From assembly GCA_028343155.1 (NCBI GenBank), contig JAOLXX010000002.1, forward strand, positions 62,001-126,000: a stretch of 64,000 bases of DNA, given 5' to 3'. The notes beneath the pieces were generated by a model that made no database searches, was not told where the DNA came from, and was given only the letters and a program-made list of their open reading frames with translations. The translations under genes were made by a program, and so were the position numbers. The DNA comes from Polaribacter sp. (lineage in GTDB: Bacteria; Bacteroidota; Bacteroidia; Flavobacteriales; Flavobacteriaceae). This document shows positions 20,943-29,694 of the stretch, in pieces. The number at the start of each line of letters is the position of its first letter. Position 1 is the first letter of the stretch.

Positions 20943-22700
20943 ATGAACTTATTTAAAAAAGGAATATTTGCATTACTTATAACTATTGTTATAATTTCAT
21001 GTGAAGAAAATGACACTCTAGTTAACCCAGATGCAGGTAATATAGGTACAGGTCTTACGCAAATTACATTTCCAAAAATTCCAACAAGTTCGGTTGAAAT
21101 TAGTGGCGATGGGTCAATAGTTACCATAAGACCACAAGGTTTAGGAATTGATTCTTATGTAGTTGATTTTGGAGATGTAGATAGTGAAGAAGATGTAGAA
21201 ATAATTTCTGAAGATGCGGGTACTGCTACTTATGATTATCCCAATAATGTTGCAGAATTTACATACACAATAACTGTAACTGCAAAATCTAATAAGGGTT
21301 TTCCAGATGTTGTTCAAACTATAGATGTAGAAGTTGAACACGGATTTACTCCTGTATCATCAGCACCAGATTCACCAACGATTCTTAATGAAAATACAGT
21401 TGCTATTTTTAGTGATGGTATTGAAAGTGATGGTGCATTTATTGCATATACAAACAGTATATCTGATTCTGATTTTGAGGATGGTAATGCAGAATATAAT
21501 GAAGTAGAAGTTGGAGATATAAAAAATAAAGTAATTCAGTATTCTAGACTTCATGATGCTATTGCTGCCTCTATTGCTTTTGATTCTGCTATTAATGTTG
21601 CAGATGTTTTTGGAACAGATGCTTCTGCTGATTATCTTCACTTAGACCTTCATTCTATTCATGATATTGGTGTTGATAAAGTAAAAATATCATTAGCAGG
21701 GAAAACTTTTGAACAAACTTTAACGGATGATGTGTGGACAAGTGTAGATATAGATTTATCTGCTGAAGGAATCACACAGATTGATGACATAAAATTAGAA
21801 TTAGGGACAGGAGGTACAGCAAGTAATGAGGCAAGTCTTAATGTAGATAATATTTATTTTTATAGAGAAGCACTTTCAATTCCTGAATTTTCTTTTGATG
21901 ATGTAGCTAGTGATTATGATGTTACATTTACAAATGCATCTGAACTTGCAACTAGTTATAGTTGGGATTTTGGAGATGGTATAGGTAGTTCAACAGATGA
22001 AAACCCAACATACAGTTATATTAATGATGGTTTGGAGAAGACGTATATGGTTACATTAACAACTACAAATTTTATTAATAAACCTACTTCTATTACAAAA
22101 GAAATTACTGTTGGTGGTCCATCTGGCCCTATTGATCCGGTAATTATTCATGGAGATTTAAATTTGAATGATTCTTCTATGTCTGCTGCTTGGAAAATAG
22201 CTAATTCACCATCTGGTAAGAGTGATCCTTTTGGACGTAGTGCTGATGGTTCTTGTACAGACTACGATGGTGTAGCAACAGGATCAAAAACTAGAGGTGC
22301 AAAATGGTCTAGTTCTCAAGGTGCATCAGATATAAATGGTACACCTGTAGCTGGTAATACTAGATATGCTTATCAAGCTGTAACTTTGACCCCTAATACA
22401 GATTATGTTTTTGAATATGCATATGCTATAAAGACAGGAGGGTCTGCAGACAATGCTATTGTTGCTAGCATTTTAAACGGTCATTTTGATGGTTCTGAAG
22501 TGTTAAGTACCAATCCATTGATTAAACATATTGGAACAATTGCTAATGGTAAATTTGGGGACAATTCATGTTCTGGAGGAACTATTGTTCAAGAAACATT
22601 TAGATCTAACGCTGTTGGTGAGGTAGCTATCTTTATTTATAGCTTTACTGATGTTGTTGATGCTTTCGTAGATAATATTAAAATCTACCCGGCACCTTAA
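20943..22700 (+). CDS. multidomain PKD lipoprotein with carbohydrate-binding-like modules
   Basis: Lipobox IISCEENDT; PKD-like FTNASELATSYSWDFGDGIGSSTDENPTYSY; C-terminal module DYDGVATGSKTRGAK..FEYAYAIKTGG..DAFVDNIKIYPAP paralogous to the preceding gene. Confidence 0.75.
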   Translation: MNLFKKGIFALLITIVIISCEENDTLVNPDAGNIGTGLTQITFPKIPTSSVEISGDGSIVTIRPQGLGIDSYVVDFGDVDSEEDVEIISEDAGTATYDYPNNVAEFTYTITVTAKSNKGFPDVVQTIDVEVEHGFTPVSSAPDSPTILNENTVAIFSDGIESDGAFIAYTNSISDSDFEDGNAEYNEVEVGDIKNKVIQYSRLHDAIAASIAFDSAINVADVFGTDASADYLHLDLHSIHDIGVDKVKISLAGKTFEQTLTDDVWTSVDIDLSAEGITQIDDIKLELGTGGTASNEASLNVDNIYFYREALSIPEFSFDDVASDYDVTFTNASELATSYSWDFGDGIGSSTDENPTYSYINDGLEKTYMVTLTTTNFINKPTSITKEITVGGPSGPIDPVIIHGDLNLNDSSMSAAWKIANSPSGKSDPFGRSADGSCTDYDGVATGSKTRGAKWSSSQGASDINGTPVAGNTRYAYQAVTLTPNTDYVFEYAYAIKTGGSADNAIVASILNGHFDGSEVLSTNPLIKHIGTIANGKFGDNSCSGGTIVQETFRSNAVGEVAIFIYSFTDVVDAFVDNIKIYPAP

Positions 22701-22709
22701 TCATCTTAA

Positions 22710-23630
22710 ATGAAAAATTTCCGAATAAAAGTATTATTCTTTTTAACAATACTAATTTTTACTTCTGTTAACGCTATTTGTCAAGAAAAGACAAATAGCG
22801 TTGAAGTATCTAAACTGAAAGTTGAAAAAAAGCGAAAGAAGAAAAGAAAGAAAAAAGTAAGGCTTCCAAAAATTGATTTAAGTCATTGGAAAGTAACGCT
22901 ACCAGTTGCAAATAAAGAAGGAAAACCTGTTGAAATTAGTCCACCTGAGATTTTAGATTTTGCAAATAACAAAATTGCAAAACCCTATATGTATATAGAT
23001 TCAACAAAAGGAGCGATTGTTTTTCACGCCATGCCTACCAATTCTAAAACTAGAAATACAAAGTATACTAGATCAGAATTAAGAGAGCAAATGGTGCCAG
23101 GAAGTAATTCTACAAACTGGACATTTAAAGATGGAGGCTATATGAGAGCAAAAATAGCTATGCAAAAAACAACCAAAGATAGTGATGGTAAATACCATAG
23201 AACTATTATTATGCAAATCCATGGACGTTTAACAAATGAACAACGAGATTTAATTGGTGAAGATGATAACAATGCACCACCAATTTTAAAAATCTATTGG
23301 GACAAAGGGAAAATTAGAATAAAGACTAAGATTTTAAAAAACCTAAATGCTACATATGAAGAAATGTTACATGAAAAAGCATGGGATAACGATGAAGGTT
23401 TCAATTTTGAACAAGAAGTAGGTTTCAGAAAATTTACATTAGAAGTAAAAGTTACAGAAGGTAAAATGGTAATTATTTTAAATAGAAATGAGTATAAAGT
23501 TTATGAAAATATTCATATGAGAAAATGGGGTATTTTTGAAAATTACTTTAAAGCCGGAAATTACTTTCAATCTAGAGATAAAGGAGCATTTTCTAAGGTT
23601 CGTTTTTATGAATTAGAAGCTAGCCATTAA
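22710..23630 (+). CDS. PL7 family alginate lyase
   Basis: PL7 hallmark motifs RSELREQM, IMQIHGR and YFKAGNYFQS, all visible; follows the SusCD operon. Confidence 0.92.
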   Translation: MKNFRIKVLFFLTILIFTSVNAICQEKTNSVEVSKLKVEKKRKKKRKKKVRLPKIDLSHWKVTLPVANKEGKPVEISPPEILDFANNKIAKPYMYIDSTKGAIVFHAMPTNSKTRNTKYTRSELREQMVPGSNSTNWTFKDGGYMRAKIAMQKTTKDSDGKYHRTIIMQIHGRLTNEQRDLIGEDDNNAPPILKIYWDKGKIRIKTKILKNLNATYEEMLHEKAWDNDEGFNFEQEVGFRKFTLEVKVTEGKMVIILNRNEYKVYENIHMRKWGIFENYFKAGNYFQSRDKGAFSKVRFYELEASH

Positions 23631-23823
23631 TTAGTGTCGATTAGGTAATATTTATGTTCATAAAAAAAAAACTTAATTGGAAATGAAGTTATAGAACAAG
23701 AAATTTTATTTTTTTATCTTTGTTGTCGAGAGTATCACCGAAAGCATCCAATAAAAAAATAACATATACACATTGCTAAAGCAAGGTAAATACTTACAAA
23801 AAATTATAATTAAAAAATAAAAT

Positions 23824-24705
23824 ATGAAAAAACCTACTATCGGATTTATAGGACTTGGACTTATGGGTGGTAATATGGTAGAAAATCTTCAAAAAAGAGG
23901 TTTTGAGCTAATAGTAATCGATCTTAATAAAGAAGAAGTTGCAAAAGTTATTACTCGGGGTAATGCATCTGAAGCTAGTTCTCCAAAAGAATTAGCTGCA
24001 AAGAGTGATATCATCATGTTATGTCTTACAACTTCTGCTGTTGTTGAAAAGATTGTTTATGGTGAAAATGGTATCCTTGCTGGTATTAAAGAAGGTGCTG
24101 TTTTGATTGATTTTGGGACATCGATCCCTGCATCTACTATAAAAATAGGTAAAGCTCTTGCAGAAAAAGGTGCTGGAATGATTGATGCCCCACTTGGACG
24201 CACACCAGCGCATGCAAAAGATGGCCTGCTTAATATTATGGCTTCAGGTAATAAAGACACTTTTGAAAAAGTAAAACCAGTACTAGACCAACAGGGTGAA
24301 AATGTATTCTATCTTGGTGCGGCTGGAGCTGGACACACAACGAAGCTTATCAATAATTTTATGGGTATGACTACCGTTGTTGCTATGTCGCAAGCTTTTG
24401 CTGCAGCAAAATTAGCAGGTGTAGATACGCAACAATTATTTGACATCATGTCTTCTGGGCCTTCAAACTCTCCATTCATGAAATTTTGCAAACATTATGC
24501 TGTTGACAACGTAAGTGATCTAGGTTTCTCTATTGCTAATGCCAACAAAGATTTAGGATATTTTGTGCAAATGATGAATGATCTTGGTACAACTTCTCTT
24601 ATTGCTGAAGCTACTTCTACAAATCTTAAGGCTGCTGTTAGTGCTGATATGGGAAGCGCTAATGTTCCAGAAATTTTTGATTATTTTATGCAGTTAGAGA
24701 AATAG
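23824..24705 (+). CDS. beta-hydroxyacid dehydrogenase (3-hydroxyisobutyrate dehydrogenase family), candidate DEH reductase
   Basis: IGFIGLGLMGGNMVENL Rossmann motif, MIDAPLGRTPAHAKDGLLNIMASG, GAGHTTKLINNFMG catalytic Lys region. Confidence 0.85.
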   Translation: MKKPTIGFIGLGLMGGNMVENLQKRGFELIVIDLNKEEVAKVITRGNASEASSPKELAAKSDIIMLCLTTSAVVEKIVYGENGILAGIKEGAVLIDFGTSIPASTIKIGKALAEKGAGMIDAPLGRTPAHAKDGLLNIMASGNKDTFEKVKPVLDQQGENVFYLGAAGAGHTTKLINNFMGMTTVVAMSQAFAAAKLAGVDTQQLFDIMSSGPSNSPFMKFCKHYAVDNVSDLGFSIANANKDLGYFVQMMNDLGTTSLIAEATSTNLKAAVSADMGSANVPEIFDYFMQLEK

Positions 24706-24887
24706 TTAATCTCTTAATTTTACAAAAAAATAGGAGATAATAGGAAAGAAACCTAAAGTTAGGATGTTTTAAGATCGGAAACAACGTGTAGTAAATTGTC
24801 TTAAAACAAAAACAGCTCAGAGAGAAGGATCGCTGAGTGTAAAATGCAATATTAATCTAATTTTTGTAGGTTATAAAAGTAATAGTG

Positions 24888-26144
24888 TTATTGCGCTAGC
24901 GATTTATTTGAACTTAGGAAGTTTTTAAAAGGTATCTGAAATAATCTATTTTTACTGGCAAGTATTTCTATATATGCCTCATAGAGTTGCTGTTCGATTT
25001 TAATAATTTCAATATTTTTATTTTGAACACTCATCTCGAGTTTCAATAGAATGAGCGGTGAAATTCCTTCAATTTTTTTGTAGGTATTTAAAAGCGAAGA
25101 CACACTGCTATTTGCTGCTTGATCCTTGTATACTTGATAGTTCGTTACTGTTCTTCTAAAGTTTTCTTCAGCAGTAGTTTCTTCTTTTTTTTGTAGTTTT
25201 TGGAGTGTAAATATTTCACTTTCAGTACGGAGCTTCTTGAAATAATAATCTCCTTTTTTTTCTCTAACGTTTCCAAAGAATGGGAGGTTTATACCCATTC
25301 CTATTGCGAATTTTTCTTCAAATAAGTTACTATTCTTACCACCATATTTTACTTGAACAAAATCAATAATTTTTTTAGATTTTGCGACATCTAATTTCAT
25401 TTCGCCTTCTATAGTTTCTAGTTTTAATTTTTTCAACTGAATTTTTAAGTTGTCTTTTGGAGTTTTTACAATAAGAGCACACTCAATAATTTGTGCTGGA
25501 GTTATAATATCATCGCTTTTTAGATAATGATTGTTTTTACGATTACCAATCATGAGTTGTAATATGGCATCATGATATGCTTGTGCTTGCTGAAGATTTT
25601 GTAAAATAATTTGATTATCAAAGATCGCTTCTTCAGTTTCAATAAGGTCATTTACATTAAAAACTTCGGTGTAAATAGCTGTCTTTAAAAGTGATATTTT
25701 ATCCTTTAATTGCGTTTTTCTTAGCTGATAGGCACCAATTAGTTTCTTATTGAATACGTAAGCAACTAAGAAATAATAGCGGTCTTCTAATTCTTCAATA
25801 AGTCGGATGCGTCCTTGAATTTGTACTTCATTAATTTTTGATTTGTAGACCTTTTTATTAGCAAGCCTCCCTCGCAAGCTATTGGGTTTAACCCTGATGG
25901 TATATTCTTGTCTAGGTAGAAGTAAATCTCTTGTTTCGGTTCTAAACTCTACATTGTCTATTAGCTGTAAATTATGATTGTAATTTTTAAGAAATGCTAA
26001 TTGAATAGAATCAAATTTTACCTGTTCTATTTGATTTGCTCCAAGAAGCAATTGGGTCGTTGAAATTCCTTTTTGTGCATTTCCAGAAAGGAAAGACATC
26101 CCTATAAAAAATAATAAAAGTTGAAGTCGACACGAAAAACACAT
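24888..26144 (-). CDS. TolC-like outer-membrane protein (coiled-coil efflux-type)
   Basis: Signal peptide; long helical coiled coil and GMGINLPFFGNVREKKGDYYFKKLRTESEIFTLQK resembling the TolC family; adjacent to an HlyD-like gene. Confidence 0.6.
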   Translation of the reverse strand: MCFSCRLQLLLFFIGMSFLSGNAQKGISTTQLLLGANQIEQVKFDSIQLAFLKNYNHNLQLIDNVEFRTETRDLLLPRQEYTIRVKPNSLRGRLANKKVYKSKINEVQIQGRIRLIEELEDRYYFLVAYVFNKKLIGAYQLRKTQLKDKISLLKTAIYTEVFNVNDLIETEEAIFDNQIILQNLQQAQAYHDAILQLMIGNRKNNHYLKSDDIITPAQIIECALIVKTPKDNLKIQLKKLKLETIEGEMKLDVAKSKKIIDFVQVKYGGKNSNLFEEKFAIGMGINLPFFGNVREKKGDYYFKKLRTESEIFTLQKLQKKEETTAEENFRRTVTNYQVYKDQAANSSVSSLLNTYKKIEGISPLILLKLEMSVQNKNIEIIKIEQQLYEAYIEILASKNRLFQIPFKNFLSSNKSLAQ

Positions 26145-26161
26145 TTTATTTTTGGTTATTT

Positions 26162-27175
26162 TTATTGAGCTAAGGTTAAGGTTACTTTTTCTTTTTGTAA
26201 AAAAGGATTATCAGGTGGTATTTCAATAATTACTTCTCTACCAAAAGTTTTAAGTTCTTTTATCTTTCTAATTCTTGGTGGGATTTCAACAATTCGAGAG
26301 CCTAAAGTTTTAATAATACCAATATTTTGGATGTCAGGTCTTGATGTTGAAAAGACGGTAATGGTATCTTGGAGTTTTACCTTTAAAAGGAGGTCCTCAT
26401 GTATATAACCGATAACTAATGTTGGGCTTTCTTCATAGAAAGTAACCAAGGGTGTAAAAGAGGCTATTTTTTCATCTTCATTACAATGAATAGTTCCAAT
26501 CAATCCATTTGAGGGAGCTATAATGGTTTCTTTTTCTTTTTTTAACTGGTAATACTTCAACTCTTTTTCTAGTATTTTAATTCTAGAAAGCAATGGATTA
26601 TTGGAAGCGAATCGCTCCGTTTTTAAATTGTTTATTTGTGTGGTTAGAATATCCACCGCAAATTTTAATTCTTCTTTTAGGGCGATAATTCTAATAAGTA
26701 TCGGATTGGAATTGGCTTGTTGAGAAGTGTTACTTATATCAATACTTTTTAGCGTATTGGCTAGTTTTTTGTTGTTCTCTAATTGTGCATAATATTCTGC
26801 TATTTGCGCCTTAAATTTACTTCTTTTTTCGTTGAGTAAAATCGTAGTCTCTGCAATGCGACCGTCAAGATCAGTTTTCCAAATCGAGTATCTAGTAGTT
26901 AATTCTTCGATGCTGTAGATTGCATTATTAATTTTAACGGGCAATATGGAAGAAAATACATCAAGTAAAATAGCTCCTTTTTTTACTTTTTGTCCTGTCG
27001 TCACATGAATTCGAGAAACTTCTATTGGGTTTTCCATATTAATTTGCGTTTCCTTATTTTCAGCAAAACCATAAAAGGTAACTGAAGTATTCATTCCTAA
27101 TGAAAAAGAAACGATTAAAAGGATACCTGCAAGTAAGGCAGCTATATGTATAGGACTAAATTTTTTCATAGTCAT
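26162..27175 (-). CDS. HlyD-like membrane-fusion/periplasmic adaptor protein
   Basis: One N-terminal TM; lipoyl-like halves (ENPIEVSRIHVTTGQKVKKGAILLDV / ETIIAPSNGLIGTIHCNEDEKIASFTPLVTF) around a coiled-coil hairpin; overlaps the upstream gene. Confidence 0.75.
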   Translation of the reverse strand: MTMKKFSPIHIAALLAGILLIVSFSLGMNTSVTFYGFAENKETQINMENPIEVSRIHVTTGQKVKKGAILLDVFSSILPVKINNAIYSIEELTTRYSIWKTDLDGRIAETTILLNEKRSKFKAQIAEYYAQLENNKKLANTLKSIDISNTSQQANSNPILIRIIALKEELKFAVDILTTQINNLKTERFASNNPLLSRIKILEKELKYYQLKKEKETIIAPSNGLIGTIHCNEDEKIASFTPLVTFYEESPTLVIGYIHEDLLLKVKLQDTITVFSTSRPDIQNIGIIKTLGSRIVEIPPRIRKIKELKTFGREVIIEIPPDNPFLQKEKVTLTLAQ

Positions 27176-27869
27176 CTATAAAGTTAATTTTTATGTTAAA
27201 CACGCCTTCGGTTTTAGATAGTTTATTTACAATGTATTTGGCTTTTTCTTGATCAACAACTTTAATCTTAAATGCAAATAGTACTGTTTTAGATCCCGCT
27301 TTATTTTTGCCTTTTCCAGCTACATTATATTTTGTTAGTGAGAATTTAACACAGTTAATTTTTAAAATTTCTTCAATTTTTTGCCAAGTATCTTCAGATT
27401 CTAAAGCGCTATCTGGAACTTCAAATTGAAGGTTCCCAACGACATGATTTGCTTTACTAATTGGTGAAAAGTAAATCAAAAAAACGATGGAACAAAAAGC
27501 AATTGTACCTATTAGTGCAATATGAATTCCATAGATACCTGCAGAAATACCGACTGCAATAGAGGTAAACATAAAAACCATATTTCTTGGGTTTCTCAAG
27601 GTAGTTCTAAATCGAATAATCGCTAGGGCTCCTAGCATTCCTAGACCTCGTGCCAGACTGTCACCTATTGCCTGCATTACGGTTGCTACCGGAATAGAAA
27701 TCAAAATTAAAGATTGAATAAAATATTTAGGACTCTCAATTTCCCGAGAAGTTCTTTGATAGGTTATCGCTATTAAAGAGGAAAGTGCAAAAGAAACTAA
27801 CGCAATCACAATGATGTTGGTTAGTGAAGTTCCTTCTAGGTTATTGTTCAGGTTTGAAAGGTCAAACAT
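27156..27869 (-). CDS. DUF4956-like membrane protein
   Basis: RGLGMLGALAIIRFRTTLRNPRNMVFMFTSIAVGISAGIYGIHIALIGTIAFCSIVF and a C-terminal ferredoxin-like soluble part; typical DUF4956. Confidence 0.8.
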   Translation of the reverse strand: MFDLSNLNNNLEGTSLTNIIVIALVSFALSSLIAITYQRTSREIESPKYFIQSLILISIPVATVMQAIGDSLARGLGMLGALAIIRFRTTLRNPRNMVFMFTSIAVGISAGIYGIHIALIGTIAFCSIVFLIYFSPISKANHVVGNLQFEVPDSALESEDTWQKIEEILKINCVKFSLTKYNVAGKGKNKAGSKTVLFAFKIKVVDQEKAKYIVNKLSKTEGVFNIKINFIDDYEKI

Positions 27870-28006
27870 ATAATTGAGGTAAGGGGTTTGTATATTTAAT
27901 GAAAAAATGTAAATTTAGGTTTTTTTTCTAAGTTATTGTTATCCAGTTTGTTTTTACTCAAAAAACATTTTTCTTTCGAAGCATAAAAAAATGTATATTT
28001 ACTTCA

Positions 28007-28609
28007 ATGGATTTATTCTCAATAGCAATTAAAAAAAATATTTTACCTTTTGATGGTATTTCAAATTACCATGGCCCCATTTTAGATACTAACCAATGTG
28101 ATTTTTATTATCAAAAATTAAGAGATACAATTCATTTTAAAAATGATGAAGCAATTATATTTGGTAAAAAGATAATTACTAAAAGAAAGGTCGCCTGGTA
28201 TGGAACATCAGAATTTTCTTACACCTATTCTAAGATTACAAAAAAGGCAAAGATATTTACTAAAGAATTGTTAGCACTCAAAGAAATAATAGAAAATGCA
28301 AGTGGAGAAACCTACAACTCTTGTTTGTTAAATTTATATCACTCAGGAGCAGAAGGAATGGCCTATCATTCAGATGCCGAAAAAATGTTAAAGAGAGATG
28401 GCGTAATAGCTTCACTATCTTTAGGAGCGGCACGTAAATTTTCTTTTAAGCACAAACAGAACAAACAACGTGTAGATGTTCTCTTAGAAAACGGGAGTTT
28501 ATTGGTTATGAAGAAAGGAACACAAACAAACTGGTTACACAGATTACCACCAACGAAAAAAGTAAGTACAGCGAGAATTAATTTAACCTTTAGAACAATA
28601 GAATTATAA
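28007..28609 (+). CDS. AlkB-like 2OG-Fe(II) oxygenase
   Basis: YNSCLLNLYHSGAEGMAYHSDAEKMLKRDGVIASLSLGAARKFSFKHK..GSLLVMKKGTQTNWLHRLPPTKKVSTARINLTFR. Confidence 0.88.
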   Translation: MDLFSIAIKKNILPFDGISNYHGPILDTNQCDFYYQKLRDTIHFKNDEAIIFGKKIITKRKVAWYGTSEFSYTYSKITKKAKIFTKELLALKEIIENASGETYNSCLLNLYHSGAEGMAYHSDAEKMLKRDGVIASLSLGAARKFSFKHKQNKQRVDVLLENGSLLVMKKGTQTNWLHRLPPTKKVSTARINLTFRTIEL

Positions 28610-28642
28610 TCTTATACTTACTTTTGCTGAAAATATTTTTCA

Positions 28643-29533
28643 TTGGAAAACATAAAACAACAATCTATAAACCTTAATAAATATATTAGTTCTTCAGGTG
28701 TTTGCTCTCGAAGAGAAGCTGAAAAATATATAAAAGAAGGCAGAATTACAATTAACGGTAAGTCAACTCAGTTAGGAAACAGGGTCGGTAAAAATGATGT
28801 TGTAAAGTTTGATGGACGGCTTGTTAAACCAAAAGACATAATTTTATATATTGCCTTAAACAAACCTGTTGGTATTGTTTCAACAACTGATGAAAGAGAA
28901 CCAAACAATATTATTAAGCATGTCAATTATCCAGAAAGATTGTTTCCAATTGGACGCTTAGATAAACCCTCTGAAGGTTTAATTTTTTTAACAAATGATG
29001 GTGATATTGTGAATAAAATTCTCCGAGCAGGAAACAATCATGAGAAAGAGTATTTTGTTTCTGTAGACAAAGCCATTACAGATGAATTTATAGAAAAGAT
29101 GCGTAATGGAATTCCTATTTTAGGAACCGTAACTAAAAAATGTTTAGTAGAAAAAATCAGTGCAAAAATATTTAAAATTGTTTTAACACAGGGTTTGAAT
29201 CGCCAAATTCGTAGAATGTGCGAATACTTAGAGTATGAAGTAACCAAGTTAAAAAGAACCCGAATCATGAATGTTGATCTTGGTTATTTGCAGGCAGGAG
29301 ATTGGCGAGAATTAACAGAAGAAGAAATGAAAGAAATTAACGCTATGATTTCTACATCTTCAAAAACTCAAGAAGCCTCACGAGTGAAAGAAAAACAGAA
29401 GCAGCAGGTTTTAAAGAAAAAACCAGCCCCTGCTAAAAACGATTTTAATAGAAAAAGTGCTTCTTTTAGAAAATCTTCACCAAAGAGCCAAAGAGCCAAT
29501 TTGGGGTTTTCATCAAAAAGAAAACGGAGATAA
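28643..29533 (+). CDS. rluF: 23S rRNA pseudouridine synthase RluF-like
   Basis: S4 domain [22 protein letters not shown]; catalytic [49 protein letters not shown] start. Confidence 0.88.
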   Translation: MENIKQQSINLNKYISSSGVCSRREAEKYIKEGRITINGKSTQLGNRVGKNDVVKFDGRLVKPKDIILYIALNKPVGIVSTTDEREPNNIIKHVNYPERLFPIGRLDKPSEGLIFLTNDGDIVNKILRAGNNHEKEYFVSVDKAITDEFIEKMRNGIPILGTVTKKCLVEKISAKIFKIVLTQGLNRQIRRMCEYLEYEVTKLKRTRIMNVDLGYLQAGDWRELTEEEMKEINAMISTSSKTQEASRVKEKQKQQVLKKKPAPAKNDFNRKSASFRKSSPKSQRANLGFSSKRKRR

Positions 29534-29686
29534 CTTTTAGTACTTACTATTTCTATGGTACTAAAAAAGTTCAATAAAAGAAAGATTTTCATTTCAAACC
29601 TTAACCGCTTTTTTTGAATGTAATAGTACAAGGCTATTTTTTCGTTTTTATAACACCTCGTTTATTTCTCACTTCTTAAATAATAG

Positions 29687-29694
29687 TATCTTTG
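29687..29694 (+). promoter_or_regulatory. Bacteroidetes -7 box upstream of tgt
   Basis: TATCTTTG immediately upstream of the annotated ATG region. Confidence 0.45.

Noticed and set aside
21141-21641. Minus-strand ORFs rich in Ile/Asn/Ser inside the PKD lipoprotein
   Set aside because: Repetitive composition caused by the antisense of Asp/Val/Thr-rich codons; no start context or domain.
29368-29631. Numerous short antisense ORFs such as this one, 37649-37834, 38154-38354, 47780-48133, 50803-51168, 63046-63312
   Set aside because: They lie opposite strongly supported coding genes, have low-complexity or unrelated translations and no recognisable domains.
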